Positions 1-8,949 of a DNA stretch of 64,000 bases are shown in pieces (positions within the stretch are counted from its first letter, which is position 1; every line of letters begins with the position of its first letter). Below the pieces are notes generated by a model, which was not told where the DNA came from, ran no database searches, and saw nothing but the letters and a program-made list of their open reading frames with translations. This DNA is from RYN-133 sp963754285 (GTDB taxonomy: Bacteria > Actinomycetota > Actinomycetes > Mycobacteriales > Jatrophihabitantaceae). The translations under genes were made by a program, and so were the position numbers. The stretch covers positions 1-64,000 of the forward strand of contig CAVWFN010000006.1 in assembly GCA_963754285.1 (NCBI GenBank). Reading direction: 5' to 3'.

Positions 1-2873
1 TCGACGAGCAGGGCCAGCACGTCACGCTCGCGATCGGTCAAGGCGTCGAGTCCGCCGGCGCCGTCGCCCTGCCGGGATGCCGGCGTTCCGAGGGCTCGCA
101 GTTCGTCGAGCAACGGACGGGCGCCCATCGCCCGGGCCGCAGTACGGGCGAGCGTCGCCTGCTCGGTGGCTTCGGCGGTGCGCCCGGCGCCGCGCAACAC
201 GGCGGCCAGTCGCGCACGGCTGCGCGAGAGCTGCAGTTCGTTGCCATAGTCGAACGCGGCCGCAGTCTCGGTCCACTGGCGCACGAGCTCATCGGGATCC
301 GGGGCATCGACGCCGGTGAGCCAGCGCAGGCGTGCATGCTCGGCGTGCAGCCGCTTGATCCACGCACGTCCTTCGATGCCCATCTCGCGGCCGGCGGGGA
401 GCCCGCGCTCGGCCGCGGTGAGCCCGCGCGTGAGCAGTTCGTCGGCGTGCGTGGCCAGCTCGGCGTACTTCGCCGCCGGCGCGGTCGCGCTGGCGACGCA
501 CAGGGACGAGATCACCTGTGCCGTGGTCTGGATGAGCGCGAGCGGCCACGGGTCGGTCCAGATCTTGCCGAGCACGCCCACCGCTTCGTCGATGACGCCG
601 AGTGCGAGCTCGTACTCACCGCTGAACTCGTACAGGTCGATGCACGCCAGCGAGAAGTGCATCGCGATGCGGCCCTCGCGCTCCCAGTCGGGACGAAGCG
701 AACGGGCCAGGTCGATCACGGCGCGGTCACCGCGCCCCGCACGTACGAGCGCGGCTGTCGACAACAGCACGGCCCGAGCTACGTCCGGCGGACGCTCGCG
801 CGAGATGTCGAGCAGCGTCAGGGCTTCGTCCCAGTCGCCCTGCGCAAAACGAACGACGCCCGCGCTGGCCCGCGCGTGCATACCGAACAGGTCGAACTGC
901 CGGCCGGTCTCGCGGGCGCGCGTGCGCGCCTCGTCGAACGCAGTACGTGCCTGGTCGAGATCGCCGATCTCGAGGTAGAGCGCGCCGAGGCTGTACCGGC
1001 TGCGCACCTCGGCGCCGGCATCGCCGAGCGCCTGGGCATCGGCGGCCAGCGTGCGCAGGCGTTCGACGACCGACTGCGGTTCGTTCGCGCGGCGGGCGAC
1101 CACGATCAGCGTCGCGCGGGCGTCGTTGGCGCCGATGCGTGCACCGATGCGGTCGCCGACTTCGATCGCCTCGCGGGCCGACCGTTCGGCCTCGACGTCG
1201 CGTCCGAGGATGAACGCCACTCGCGCGTGCTGCGCGAGCACGCGTACACGGAAGGCCGTCGGCGGATCGGCCGGGACGAGTCGCAGCGTCTCGTTCGCGG
1301 CGTCCAGGGTCTGCTCGTCGATCTCTTCCCCGAGCGCCGCGCGGACGAGGGCGAACAGCACTCGCGCGCGGTGCAACGGGGGCGCGTCGGGCGGCAGCTC
1401 CGCCAGCGCGTGTCGCGCCAGCCGTAGGCCGCGGGCCGAGTGACCCGCTGCGTCGGCGGCGTCGACGGTCGAGACGACGAGCTCGGACCGGTCGGCATCT
1501 GCGGTCGCTGCCCGGGGTGCGAGTTCGAGCGCGACCTCGTAGTGCTGCATCGCCTCTTGTGGGGCGGCGACCCGCATCGCCTCGTCGCCGGCGCGGACGC
1601 TGGCGAGATAGGCGGTGTCGAGGTCATGAGAGGCCCGCGCGTGACGTGCAAGCTCGGCTGCGCCCATGTTGCCGGCGCGCGTGGCGAGCACCGTCGCGTA
1701 CGCCGCGTGCAGGCGCACCACCTCGCCGGGGAGCAGATCGTCGTACACGGCTTCGGCGAGCAGCGCGTGTCGGAAGATGTAGCCACGTCCGCTGCTCGTC
1801 AGCTGCAGCACATGCGCGTCGATGGCTTCGCGCAAGGCGGCGTCGAGACGCTCGGGCGGCAGGTCGACGACGTCGGCGAGCATCGTGTGCGCAACGCGGC
1901 GCCCACCGACCGCGGCGACCCGGACGACCTCGCGTGCGTCGTCGGACAGCCCTTCGAGGCGCACGAGCAAGAGGTCGGCGAGCTGCCACGGCAGGTGTCC
2001 GGCGTCGTGGCACTGGTCGGCGGCGTCGACGAGTTCTTCGGCGAAGAAGGCGTTGCCGTCGGCTCGGGAAACAATGTCGTTGACCGCCGCGTCGGTGAGC
2101 GGTCCGGGGTGGATCGCGCGGATCAGGTTGCGAACGTCGTCGGCCGCGAGCGGGTCGAGCTGCACGCGTGTCACGGCAGGCAGTCGCGCCCACTGCGCGA
2201 GCGTCGGACGAAGCGGGTGACGGCGGTGCAGGTCGTCGCTGCGGTAGCTCACGATGATCGCGAGCCGCTCGTCACCGATTCGGGTGAACAGGAACCCGAG
2301 CAGGTCGCGGGTGGCTTGGTCGGCCCAGTGCGCATCTTCGATGACGAGAAGTACCGGACGCCGAGTGGCCAGGTCACTGAGCGCGCCCAGAACGGCTTCG
2401 AACAACTCGCCGCGGTCGAGACGGTCTTCGGCACCGCGGGCCCCACGGCCGGGCAGCAGCGCGGCGACTTGCGGATGGTCGCGCAGCAGCTCTTCGATCC
2501 GGTCCGGGTCGGCCGCGGAGAGCCGGACGAAGGCCTCGCTGATCGCGAGGTACGGCGGCGGCGTATCGCCGAGGTCGACGCAGTGCCCGAGCAAGACCGT
2601 CATGTCACGCGCGGTGGCGGCGGCGACCGTCTCGGTGAGCAGCCGGGTCTTGCCGACACCGGCGTCGCCGCCGAGCACGGCGACGGCGGCTTTCGCGTCG
2701 GCGGCGCTGTCGAGCACGCCGACCAGATCGGCGAGTTCGCTCGAACGCCCGACGAGTGCGGCGACGGTACGGGGCACCCGGACATCATCGTCCGGTCCCC
2801 CGACACCGTCGCCGTCGGTCGAGGTTTCGATCGTCGGAGCGGTCGCCGCGGCGATCGCTACCGCTGCCGTCAT
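1..2873 (-). CDS. LuxR-family transcriptional regulator with N-terminal AAA ATPase (C-terminus cut by window edge)
   Basis: Large STAND/MalT-like regulator: an N-terminal ATPase senses a signal and a C-terminal LuxR helix-turn-helix binds DNA. The minus frame is open from ATG at 2873 to the window edge. About 35 residues in, a conserved VGRSSEL segment leads into Walker A GGDAGVGKTRLL, and a Walker B-like VLLVIEDAHWAD lies near residue 180. RHALLAEAVYDDLLPGE is typical of the helical arm before TPR-like repeats. The last visible residues, LTDRERDVLALLV, open the LuxR HTH, so roughly 50 residues are missing. The start is placed 9 bp after the small upstream gene, suggesting co-transcription. 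The inducer and targets cannot be read from sequence. Confidence 0.88.
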   Translation of the reverse strand, partial: MTAAVAIAAATAPTIETSTDGDGVGGPDDDVRVPRTVAALVGRSSELADLVGVLDSAADAKAAVAVLGGDAGVGKTRLLTETVAAATARDMTVLLGHCVDLGDTPPPYLAISEAFVRLSAADPDRIEELLRDHPQVAALLPGRGARGAEDRLDRGELFEAVLGALSDLATRRPVLLVIEDAHWADQATRDLLGFLFTRIGDERLAIIVSYRSDDLHRRHPLRPTLAQWARLPAVTRVQLDPLAADDVRNLIRAIHPGPLTDAAVNDIVSRADGNAFFAEELVDAADQCHDAGHLPWQLADLLLVRLEGLSDDAREVVRVAAVGGRRVAHTMLADVVDLPPERLDAALREAIDAHVLQLTSSGRGYIFRHALLAEAVYDDLLPGEVVRLHAAYATVLATRAGNMGAAELARHARASHDLDTAYLASVRAGDEAMRVAAPQEAMQHYEVALELAPRAATADADRSELVVSTVDAADAAGHSARGLRLARHALAELPPDAPPLHRARVLFALVRAALGEEIDEQTLDAANETLRLVPADPPTAFRVRVLAQHARVAFILGRDVEAERSAREAIEVGDRIGARIGANDARATLIVVARRANEPQSVVERLRTLAADAQALGDAGAEVRSRYSLGALYLEIGDLDQARTAFDEARTRARETGRQFDLFGMHARASAGVVRFAQGDWDEALTLLDISRERPPDVARAVLLSTAALVRAGRGDRAVIDLARSLRPDWEREGRIAMHFSLACIDLYEFSGEYELALGVIDEAVGVLGKIWTDPWPLALIQTTAQVISSLCVASATAPAAKYAELATHADELLTRGLTAAERGLPAGREMGIEGRAWIKRLHAEHARLRWLTGVDAPDPDELVRQWTETAAAFDYGNELQLSRSRARLAAVLRGAGRTAEATEQATLARTAARAMGARPLLDELRALGTPASRQGDGAGGLDALTDRERDVLALLV

Positions 2874-2882
2874 CGGCGGCGG

Positions 2883-3023
2883 TCAGTCGGTGCTCTGCGG
2901 GCGGCGCCGCCACCAACGTCCTCGGGGCTGAGCCTGCCCGACCCGGTTGCCGACCAGCTGTTGGCGGCGGTAGGCGAGCTCGGCCTGGATCGCGTCGGGG
3001 TTCAGCGCGCGGATCTCGTACAT
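2883..3023 (-). CDS. Small 46-aa basic protein upstream of LuxR regulator
   Basis: A short gene starting MYEIRALNPD and ending RRRPQSTD, with an Arg/Trp-rich tail (RGRWWRRR). It is preceded by a near-perfect ribosome binding site, AGGAGG six bases before the ATG, which is the strongest SD signal in this part of the window. It ends 9 bp before the LuxR-type regulator and probably forms the first gene of that transcript. I do not recognise the family. The strong SD and operon position make it likely to be translated. Confidence 0.6.
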   Translation of the reverse strand: MYEIRALNPDAIQAELAYRRQQLVGNRVGQAQPRGRWWRRRPQSTD

Positions 3024-3077
3024 GGTGTCCTCCTGGCTAGTGCTGATGCTTTTGATGACACCGATGAGATTCGTCGT

Positions 3078-3092
3078 CTGAGGGGTCCTCAG
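3078..3092. promoter_or_regulatory. Short perfect palindrome in divergent promoter region
   Basis: CTGAGG and CCTCAG arms around GGT, in the 193-bp gap between the divergent small protein/LuxR unit (minus) and the M23 peptidase (plus). It could be an operator; there is no independent support. Confidence 0.3.
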
Positions 3093-3216
3093 GCATCGGA
3101 AGAAGTCCCTATCTCGAGCCGGGCGCAGGCCTTAGGGATGTGGACGGCCGAGCGGGTTGTCCACAACGGCCGATCTGGCTTGCCACGACTGGGCCCGAGC
3201 GGGCCATGGTCAGGTC

Positions 3217-3729
3217 ATGAGGCGCGGGTTCGGTGTGGTCGTGGTGCTCGTCGCGGTAGTGATGTCCGGCGCGTCGAGTGCGCCGGCGGCCGCGCCGTCC
3301 GGCCCCGTCGCGATCGACTACGCCGCGCCGGTCGCTCCAGTGACGGTCGTGCGCCCGTTCGAGGCACCGACGACGCCGTTCGGGCCCGGACACCGCGGGG
3401 TCGATCTGGCGACTCGTTCCGGCGAGGCGGTCCGTGCGGCGGGACCGGGCGTGGTCAGCTTCGCCGGGTCGGTGGCCGGCCGAGGCGTCGTGGTCGTGCA
3501 GCACGCCGACGGCGTCAGCACCGAGTACGAGCCGATCGAGCCGGCCGTCGAGCGCGGCCAGCGGGTGCAGCTCGGTGCCCTGCTCGGGCATGTGCATGGT
3601 CGGCACGGCGCGTGTACGGCGGGCGGCTGCCTGCACTGGGGTGCGCGCCGCAACGGCGAGTACTTCGATCCGCTGCTGCTGTTGCGAGCGCTGGGGCCGG
3701 TGCGGCTCCTGCCGTGGAATCCGGACTAG
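3217..3729 (+). CDS. Exported M23 family peptidase (LytM-like)
   Basis: 170-residue secreted peptidase expected to cut peptide bridges of peptidoglycan. The start at ATG 3217 gives a clear signal peptide: basic MRRG, a hydrophobic run VVVVLVAVVM, then SGASSAPAAA as a likely cleavage region. The M23 zinc motif appears as GHRGVDLA (His, Asp) and the distal CLHWGAR holds the third ligand and catalytic His. It is shorter than multi-domain LytM proteins, with no LysM or SH3 domain, so it is essentially signal plus catalytic domain. In related genomes a small M23 gene often lies between rpsB and xerC/dprA. It converges with xerC with only 10 bp between the stops. Confidence 0.85.
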   Translation: MRRGFGVVVVLVAVVMSGASSAPAAAPSGPVAIDYAAPVAPVTVVRPFEAPTTPFGPGHRGVDLATRSGEAVRAAGPGVVSFAGSVAGRGVVVVQHADGVSTEYEPIEPAVERGQRVQLGALLGHVHGRHGACTAGGCLHWGARRNGEYFDPLLLLRALGPVRLLPWNPD

Positions 3730-3739
3730 TGCAGCTCGA

Positions 3740-4702
3740 TCAAGCCCGTGGGTGCGCCTTCGCGTAGGTCTGGCGCAGCCGCTCGACGGAGATGTGCGTG
3801 TACAGCTGGGTCGTCGCGAGGCTCGCGTGGCCGAGCAGTTCTTGCACCGAGCGCAGATCTGCGCCGCCGTCGAGTAAGTGCGTGGCGGCCGAGTGCCGTA
3901 GCCCGTGCGGGCCGATGTCCGGCGCGCCGTCGACGGCGGCTACTGCGCGGTGGACGACCGTGCGCACCGTGCGCGGGTCGATGCGCCGGCCGCGGGCGCC
4001 GAGCAACAGCGCGGGGCCGCTGTCGGCGGTGACAAGCACGCTGCGTGCCTGGTCGAGCCACGGCGCGAGCGCGCGCTCGGCCGCGACACCGTACGGGACG
4101 GTGCGTTCTTTATTGCCCTTGCCGAGTACGCGCGCGACCCGGCGCGAGCGGTCGATGTCGTCGATGTCGAGGCCGGTCAGTTCCGACACCCGGATGCCGG
4201 TTGCGTAGAGAAGTTCGAGCACCAGGCGGTCACGCACGGCGAGCACCGTCGCGATGTCGTCTGCCTGCGCTGCGTCGCTCGGGGCGGCCGGGACGCTCAT
4301 CACGGTCGCCGCCTCGCGAGCGTCCAGGACCGGCGGCAGCGTCCGCAGCGCACGCGGGCTGGCCAGCAGGGCGCCGGCGTCGATCTCGGCGCGCTGCGAC
4401 CGGTGCGCCCACGCGGTGAACGTGCGCAGCGCGGCCGCTCGACGCGCCAGCGACGTGCGGGCCGCGCCCCGGTCGCGCAGGATGGCCAGCCAGCCACGCA
4501 ACATCGCCAGATCGATGTCGTCGAGGTTGGTGCCGCCGAGTTTGGCGAGGTGGTCGAGGAAGGCGACCACATCGCCGACGTAGGCGCGCACCGTGTGGGG
4601 CGAGCGGTTGACCTCGAGACGAAGGTGCCGCTCGTAGGCGTCGACGACCGCTTCGAGCTCGCCGGGAAGCCCGCCCCGGGCTGCAGCGACGTCGAAGCTC
4701 AC
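3740..4702 (-). CDS. xerC: Tyrosine recombinase XerC
   Basis: Site-specific tyrosine recombinase that resolves chromosome dimers at dif with XerD. The N-terminal core-binding domain (SAM-like, RSPHTVRAYVGDV) is followed by the catalytic domain with all expected residues: Arg in TGIRVSELTGL, Lys in GKGNKERTVP, HxxR in HGLRHSAATH, His in LLGHASL, and the nucleophile Tyr in TTQLYTHI. The GTG at 4702 (VSFDVAAARG) is chosen; a TTG at 4738 in the same frame would add 12 Arg-rich residues unlike XerC. Lying immediately after dprA and comM, it has the standard actinobacterial position and could alternatively be named an XerC/D-like integrase. Confidence 0.9.
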   Translation of the reverse strand: MSFDVAAARGGLPGELEAVVDAYERHLRLEVNRSPHTVRAYVGDVVAFLDHLAKLGGTNLDDIDLAMLRGWLAILRDRGAARTSLARRAAALRTFTAWAHRSQRAEIDAGALLASPRALRTLPPVLDAREAATVMSVPAAPSDAAQADDIATVLAVRDRLVLELLYATGIRVSELTGLDIDDIDRSRRVARVLGKGNKERTVPYGVAAERALAPWLDQARSVLVTADSGPALLLGARGRRIDPRTVRTVVHRAVAAVDGAPDIGPHGLRHSAATHLLDGGADLRSVQELLGHASLATTQLYTHISVERLRQTYAKAHPRA

Positions 4703-4752
4703 ACGTGCGACGGTGCGCGCCGCGACGGTGCGATGCAAGCCGCCACGCGCGG

Positions 4753-4908
4753 TCAGCGGATGTTGATCACGGGCCGGTCGGTGCGCAGCATGCGCCCGAT
4801 GACCCGGCGGACTCCTTCGCCCGCGATGACAAAGGCCGGCGCCGTCAGCACGAACACCATCGCTACCTGCATGACTCGCAAGAGCGGGCGCCGGCCGCGC
4901 TGATACAC
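4753..4908 (-). CDS. Small 51-aa single-pass membrane protein
   Basis: GTG start three bases after the dprA stop; the protein opens MYQRGRRPLL, has one hydrophobic segment (VMQVAMVFVLTAPAFVIAG, about residues 12-30) and a basic C-terminal tail. The positive-inside charge pattern suggests both ends are basic with a single membrane span. It fills the dprA-xerC gap almost exactly and is probably cotranscribed. No known family recognised. Confidence 0.5.
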   Translation of the reverse strand: MYQRGRRPLLRVMQVAMVFVLTAPAFVIAGEGVRRVIGRMLRTDRPVINIR

Positions 4909-4911
4909 GGA

Positions 4912-6129
4912 TCAGGCGGGCCGCGTCATCGCCCGCACCCGCGCCGAGATGCGCAGGCCGCTGCCGTCCCGCTCGACCAGTCCCGCCTGGGCGAGCGCGG
5001 GGAGTGCGCGGATGACTTCCAATGCGCTGACGCCGCTGCGCGCGGCGACCTCGTCGGGTCGGGCGTACCGGCGCGCGGGCAGCCCTTCGAAGACGGTGCG
5101 CGTCACCGGGTCCAAGAGGTCGAGCTCGGAGCGGATGTCAGCGACCGGCACCTTGTCGCCGGGCAGCCCTTCGCCGATCGACCCGACGACGGCGAGCACG
5201 TCCGACGCGGACGTGACAAGCAGAGCCGGGTCCTCCTCACGGCGCAAGAGGTCGTGGCAGCCCGCCGACATCGCCGAAGTCACCGGCCCCGGGACCGCCA
5301 TCAGCGGCCGGCCGAGCGTGCGCGCGTGCCCGGCGGTGTTCGTCGCGCCGGAACGGGCAGCCGCCTCGACGACGACCACTCCGGACGAGAACGCCGCGAT
5401 GAGCCTGTTGCGAGTGAGGAATCGTCTGCGTTGCGGCGAGCACCCCGGCGGGCTCTCCGAGACCAGCAGCCCCTCGGCCGCGATCTTGTCGAACAGCCCA
5501 GCGTTGCCCGGTGGGTACGGCCGGTCGAGCCCGGCCGCCGACACCAGGACGGTCGTGCCGCGTGCGGCCAGCGCGGCACGATGCGCCGCCGCATCGATGC
5601 CGTACGCGCCGCCCGACACGATCGCCACGCCGCTGGTCGCCAGCCCGTAGCCGAACTCTGCGCTCACGTGATTGCCGTAGCTGGTCGCCGCACGGGCGCC
5701 GACTATCCCCGCCGAGCGCACGGCCAACGTGCACGGGTCGGCAGGACCCCGCATCCACAACGCAAGCGGTGGGACCGGATCACCCGACTCGCTGCGCCGG
5801 AAGCGCCGCTCGGCGTGTGCCGCCGCCAGGGGCAGCACCGACCGTTCGAGGCACGCGAGCGCGAAATGCGGCCACTCGGCCGACTCGGGGACGACCAGGC
5901 GCACACCGTGCCGCTCGGCGGCTGCGAGATCGGCGTGAGGGTCGGCCTCGCCCCGGCGCGATGCAGTCTCACCGAGCAGCGACGGCCACGCCCGCTCGCC
6001 GCGGATCTCGCGCATCGCCTCCACCGGCCCGACCGCCTGGACGTAGCGCCACAGGCCGATGCTGGCCGGCTCCCCGACCCGACTCAGATACGCCCGCGCC
6101 AACAGCACCTCGTCGTCCGTGCCCGTCAC
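4912..6129 (-). CDS. dprA: DNA-processing protein DprA
   Basis: DprA binds incoming single-stranded DNA and loads RecA. The 405-residue protein has the Rossmann-fold signature (VGARAATSYG, then SGGAYGIDAAAHRAAL near residues 200-220) and GCSPQRRRFLTRNRLIAAFSSGVVVVEA in the centre. A C-terminal winged-helix-like segment (YARPDEVAARSGVSALEVIRALPALAQAGLV) is typical of long DprA proteins. Its GTG start overlaps the comM stop (GTGA), so the pair is translationally coupled. Presence does not prove natural competence; actinomycetes keep these genes broadly. Confidence 0.92.
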   Translation of the reverse strand: MTGTDDEVLLARAYLSRVGEPASIGLWRYVQAVGPVEAMREIRGERAWPSLLGETASRRGEADPHADLAAAERHGVRLVVPESAEWPHFALACLERSVLPLAAAHAERRFRRSESGDPVPPLALWMRGPADPCTLAVRSAGIVGARAATSYGNHVSAEFGYGLATSGVAIVSGGAYGIDAAAHRAALAARGTTVLVSAAGLDRPYPPGNAGLFDKIAAEGLLVSESPPGCSPQRRRFLTRNRLIAAFSSGVVVVEAAARSGATNTAGHARTLGRPLMAVPGPVTSAMSAGCHDLLRREEDPALLVTSASDVLAVVGSIGEGLPGDKVPVADIRSELDLLDPVTRTVFEGLPARRYARPDEVAARSGVSALEVIRALPALAQAGLVERDGSGLRISARVRAMTRPA

Positions 6130-7658
6130 GCGGCACGACCCTGATCAACGCCGGTGCGGAAGAACAGCGCCTCCGCCACATCGACAGCGGTCGGCGCGAC
6201 GCGCCCCGACAGATCGGCCAGCGTCCACGACAACCGCAGCACGCGGTCGAAACCGCGGGCGCTGAGCTCGCCCCGCTGCAGGTACTGCTCGGCCGGCGCC
6301 ATTGTCGCCGGCGGCAGTGACCACGGCCGGCGCCGCAATGCCGAGCCCGGCACGTCCGCGTTGCAGCGCCACGGCGTCCCGTCCCAGCGCTCGGTCGCCG
6401 CCGCTCGGGCCGCAGCGACCCGCTGCGCAACCTGTGCGGTCGTCTCCCGCAGGCTGATGTCGGTGTCGAGCAACTCGGCGTGCGCGACCGGGTCGACCTG
6501 CACCCGGACGTCGATGCGATCCAGCAGCGGACCCGACAGTCGTTGTTGGTAACGCCGACGCACCTGCGCAGGGCACATGCAGTTGCCGGACCTCGCCGCG
6601 CACGGACACGGGTTCGCGGCGAGCACGAGCAGGAACCGCGCCGGGTAGGTGATCGCACCGCCGCTGCGGTGCAAAACGACCCGGCCGCCCTCGAGCGGTT
6701 GCCGCAGCGCCTCGAGTGCGCGCGGCGCGAACTCGGGTGCTTCGTCGAGGAACAGGACACCACGATGAGCGAGCGAGATCGCGCCGGGTTGCGCGAGGTG
6801 CGGGCCCCCGCCGACCAGCGACGCCACCGAAGCACTGTGGTGCGGCGCCTGGAACGGCGCGCGCCGCACGAGCCCGGCCGGTTCGCCCAGCAGGCCGGCG
6901 ACCGAATGGACGGCGCTGACCTCGAGCGCGGCCCTGTCGTCGAGCTCGGGCAGCAGCCCGGGCAGCCGTTCGGCGAGCATCGTCTTGCCGGCACCGGGCG
7001 CGCCCTCGAGGAACACGTGGTGACCGCCTGCCGCGGCCAGCTCGATCGCGCGCTTCGCGACGGTCTGCCCTGCAACCTCGGCGAGGTCCGGCCAGGACGG
7101 CGCAGGCGCTTCGCCGCCGGCGGTCGGCGTCGCCGGCGGCGGCCCGGCGCCGTCGAGCCAAGCGACCAGCTGCCCGATGTCGTCGGCAACCCGCACGTCG
7201 ACGCCCGGCACCAGGGCGGCTTCGGCGCCGTTCGCCGGCGCAACGACAACGCGACTGATGTCGTGGTCGCGGGCAGCGACGACCGACGGCAGGACGCCAC
7301 GCACCGGACGCAACCGCCCGTCGAGCCCGAGTTCGGCGATCCACACCACGTCGCGAACGGCGTCGGCGCGGATGCGGTCGCTCGCGGCGAGCACCGCCAT
7401 CGCGATCGCGAGGTCGAAGCGAGAACCGCTCTTGCGCAGATCCGCCGGCAACAACGCGATCGTGATCTTGCGATTGGGCCATTCGATGCCGCGGTTCTGG
7501 ATCGCGGCCCGGATGCGATCGCGTGACTCGACGACCGACGTGTCGGCCAGACCGGTGAACCCGAGCCCGGGCAAACCCTGTCCGAGGTCGGCTTCGACCT
7601 CGACGAGTTGTGCGCGCACGCCGGTCAAAGCCACCGCACGAGTGCAGGCCAGTGACAT
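6126..7658 (-). CDS. comM: YifB/ComM family Mg-chelatase-like AAA ATPase
   Basis: AAA+ helicase-like protein of the ComM family, which promotes branch migration during natural transformation. The start MSLACTRAVAL at 7658 matches the conserved N-terminus; the frame extends further upstream but that part overlaps yraN. The N-terminal Lon-protease-like ChlI domain includes GLGFTGLADTSVVESRDRIRAA split over residues 35-60. Walker A GAPGAGKTMLAERLP and Walker B GVLFLDEAPEFAP follow, then the C-terminal Mg-chelatase segment with Cys-rich NPCPCAARSGNCMC. Length about 510 residues is normal. It lies 2 bp after the yraN stop and overlaps dprA. Confidence 0.92.
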   Translation of the reverse strand: MSLACTRAVALTGVRAQLVEVEADLGQGLPGLGFTGLADTSVVESRDRIRAAIQNRGIEWPNRKITIALLPADLRKSGSRFDLAIAMAVLAASDRIRADAVRDVVWIAELGLDGRLRPVRGVLPSVVAARDHDISRVVVAPANGAEAALVPGVDVRVADDIGQLVAWLDGAGPPPATPTAGGEAPAPSWPDLAEVAGQTVAKRAIELAAAGGHHVFLEGAPGAGKTMLAERLPGLLPELDDRAALEVSAVHSVAGLLGEPAGLVRRAPFQAPHHSASVASLVGGGPHLAQPGAISLAHRGVLFLDEAPEFAPRALEALRQPLEGGRVVLHRSGGAITYPARFLLVLAANPCPCAARSGNCMCPAQVRRRYQQRLSGPLLDRIDVRVQVDPVAHAELLDTDISLRETTAQVAQRVAAARAAATERWDGTPWRCNADVPGSALRRRPWSLPPATMAPAEQYLQRGELSARGFDRVLRLSWTLADLSGRVAPTAVDVAEALFFRTGVDQGRAA

Positions 7659-7660
7659 CG

Positions 7661-8020
7661 TCAGAACGCTCCGCGCAGATGCCGCACCGAGGGCCCGTCC
7701 GGTCCGCGACGTACGACGGCAACGACATCGAAGCGCACCTGCGGCCAGTGCGGGTCGGGATGTTCGACCAGCCACCGCACCGCCAGCCGCCGCAGGCGCG
7801 CTGCTTTCGAGCGGCTCACCGCCTCGGCGGGGTCACCGAACGCGACCGAAGTGCGCGTCTTGACCTCGACGAACGCCAGCGTGTCGCCCTCGCGGGCGAC
7901 GATGTCGATCTCGCCGTCGGCGCAGCGCCAGTTGCGCTCGATCACAGTCAGCCCGTCGGCCACCAGCGTGTCGACGGCAAGCTGCTCGCCGAACCGTCCG
8001 ACCGCGTCTTTCACCCGCAT
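7661..8020 (-). CDS. yraN: YraN family (UPF0102) endonuclease-like protein
   Basis: Predicted PD-(D/E)xK-type nuclease fold of unknown cellular role, normally next to rnhB or comM. The motif is visible: GEIDIVAREGDTLAFVEVKTRT (D, E-x-K) at about residues 35-55. ATG at 8020 (MRVKDAVGRFGE) fits the family's typical start; an upstream in-frame start at 8059 would add 13 residues (MPPSTPDPTW...). Only 2 bp separate its stop from comM. Confidence 0.85.
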   Translation of the reverse strand: MRVKDAVGRFGEQLAVDTLVADGLTVIERNWRCADGEIDIVAREGDTLAFVEVKTRTSVAFGDPAEAVSRSKAARLRRLAVRWLVEHPDPHWPQVRFDVVAVVRRGPDGPSVRHLRGAF

Positions 8021-8059
8021 GACTCGTAGCCAAGTCGGATCCGGCGTGCTCGGCGGCAC

Positions 8060-8851
8060 TCACGGGCATGCTGTGGACAGTCGCCCGGGTTGTGGACGGG
8101 CTTCTTGACAACGCTGCAGCGTCTGCTTGGGATCACCGATGCGGACAACGCCCATCAACGAGTCGGTCTCGCCGAAGTCGCGCGGCGTACACAGATGACT
8201 CCATTGCTCGACACCGATCACGAAGTAGTCGCGTGACCTCAGACCGGCCGGCACAGCGACGGTCAACTCATGAGTGCGCAAGTCTGTTGTTCGCACCGCG
8301 GCGCCGCGTGCGATGACGTTCGCGCGGCGGAACATGTCGTCGGACGAGAGCGACGGTGGGGCTCCGATCGCCTGCGGCACGTCTTCGTACGCGCTCCTGA
8401 CCACGACGAGCCGTGTCGTCACGACGGCTCGGATCGCAAACTTCCCGCTGCCGTCCCTGCCCGAGTACGAAACGACAGCGTGCGCCTGCACGGGACGGCC
8501 CACGGGTGCTCGCGCCATGATGCGTAGCCGGCCGTGGTCGTACGGGCCGGCCGGCCCTATGGACGTCGGCGGAAGGGCCGCGAAGTCACCGCCCGCCCAC
8601 GGGCAGCGGGACACCGATGATCCGGACGGCCGGGCCGGCCCGGGCGGGCGGGCCGACTCGCGCGCTGTCCCCGTGCAGCTCGTTGCGACGACGAGCACGG
8701 CCATCAGCGCTGATGTGCCGATCGCGTTCGTTCGACGCCGGCTCGCGGTGCCACGAACAACCCGCAGCAGCGCCGCCGACTCCTCGGCGACGAACCGGTC
8801 GAAGCGCGCCTCGTCATGCGGCGGCGCATCGACTGCGCGCTGGGAGCTCAC
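8060..8851 (-). CDS. Hypothetical single-pass membrane protein with extracytoplasmic domain
   Basis: About 263 residues from GTG 8851 (VSSQRAVDAP). The first ~40 residues are charged, and DEARFDRFVAEESAALLRV resembles the opening of some ECF sigma or anti-sigma proteins. One hydrophobic segment (NAIGTSALMAVLVVATSC) follows, then a Pro/Ala/Ser-rich linker and a beta-rich domain (HAVVSYSGRDGSGKFAIRAVVTTRLVVV) containing several Cys (SRCPWAGG, HLCTPRD, QRCQEA). No family recognised. The opposite strand is also open here, so gene reality rests on protein-like composition and on its fit between yraN and the sulfotransferase promoter. Confidence 0.5.
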   Translation of the reverse strand: MSSQRAVDAPPHDEARFDRFVAEESAALLRVVRGTASRRRTNAIGTSALMAVLVVATSCTGTARESARPPGPARPSGSSVSRCPWAGGDFAALPPTSIGPAGPYDHGRLRIMARAPVGRPVQAHAVVSYSGRDGSGKFAIRAVVTTRLVVVRSAYEDVPQAIGAPPSLSSDDMFRRANVIARGAAVRTTDLRTHELTVAVPAGLRSRDYFVIGVEQWSHLCTPRDFGETDSLMGVVRIGDPKQTLQRCQEARPQPGRLSTACP

Positions 8852-8949
8852 GAGAGCTGGACGACTTGGCCGGGACGAACCGTTGTCATGCCGCCGATCT
8901 TCTCGCGACACGCTCCCGAAACAGGGCGTCAGCACGATGAGGTTAGAAA

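Noticed and set aside
1440..3767. 775-codon open frame on the plus strand
   Set aside because: Antisense shadow of the LuxR-type ATPase regulator, whose minus frame carries Walker A, Walker B-like and LuxR HTH motifs; the plus-strand translation has no recognisable domain.
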